From: Haliangium sp963772315
GTDB lineage: Bacteria; Myxococcota_A; Polyangia; Haliangiales; Haliangiaceae
Assembly: GCA_963772315.1 (NCBI GenBank)
Contig: CAVYWJ010000003.1
Coordinates: 186,001-250,000, forward strand
DNA: 64,000 nt
Direction of reading: 5' to 3'
The notes below the pieces were generated by a model. It had not been told where the DNA came from. It made no database searches and saw nothing but the letters and a program-made list of their open reading frames with translations. Positions 63,974-64,000 of the stretch are shown here, piece by piece. Every line of letters starts with the position of its first letter. Position 1 is the stretch's first letter. Both the position numbers and the translations under genes were made by a program.

Positions 63974-64000
63974 GATGATCTCCTCTTCTGCTCGGGGTCA

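Overview
The window is GC-rich chromosomal DNA that looks like a myxobacterium (Myxococcota). Pointers are a MYXO-CTERM-like anchor (56741-58252), a DUF4215 cysteine-repeat lipoprotein (30400-32040), a SitA-like (DUF2380-type) toxin with a linked immunity candidate, an ECF42-type sigma factor with DGPF/YciI partners, many lipoproteins, PAS-kinase expansion and a graspetide-type RiPP locus. Genus cannot be fixed from sequence alone. No rRNA, tRNA or CRISPR array was recognised.

Layout. 0-10.7 kb is an accessory region bounded by two 588-bp direct repeats of a DUF6940-like gene. It holds an IS1182-type element that split a gene upstream of a toxin/immunity pair, a lipoprotein nucleosidase, a Sir2 deacylase with a leaderless-type promoter, a frameshift-dependent IS and a possible degenerate MITE. 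10.7-16 kb has a lipoprotein, methionine-salvage genes mtnB-mtnD, two SAM methyltransferases and another lipoprotein. 16.2-22 kb is a candidate envelope-polymer locus: inositol-phosphate synthase, CTP:inositol-phosphate cytidylyltransferase and flippase, facing a methyltransferase-like gene and a TagF-like polyol-phosphate transferase. 22-27 kb carries three paralogous PAS histidine kinases and one stand-alone response regulator. 27.5-33.6 kb has a beta-propeller/cytochrome c lipoprotein, the DUF4215 protein, decayed genes and two 21/22-bp tandem repeat arrays.

33.6-36.3 kb holds a cysteine hydrolase with a divergent GlxA-type regulator, and a beta-repeat protein. 36.4-44.2 kb is an island between two ~500-bp direct repeats: a chimeric M28 peptidase, an outer-membrane-type protein, an IS4-type remnant and a five-gene cluster (FeeM-like acyltransferase, CapA-like metallophosphatase, small membrane protein, PLP decarboxylase, haem-oxygenase-like diiron enzyme) that may make an undescribed metabolite. 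43.7-46.2 kb has the VOC, MarR and epoxide hydrolase genes. 46.4-47.9 kb is a multiply frameshifted glycyl-tRNA synthetase relic. 48-53.3 kb carries secreted proteins, a hydrolase and an AraC regulator.

53.5-56.4 kb is a compact graspetide locus (precursor, ATP-grasp ligase, PpiC-like maturation protein), with a Cys-rich lipoprotein downstream. 56.7-58.3 kb is the MYXO-CTERM protein. 58.5-61.4 kb is an ECF42 regulon (DGPF, sigma, DGPF, DoxX) with two matching TGTCGA-N17-CG(A/T)C promoters. The window ends with ada, a coupled 2OG-Fe(II) oxygenase and an SRPBCC protein. The strongest candidates for new biology are the graspetide locus, the FeeM/HDO island and the CDP-inositol/TagF-like locus.
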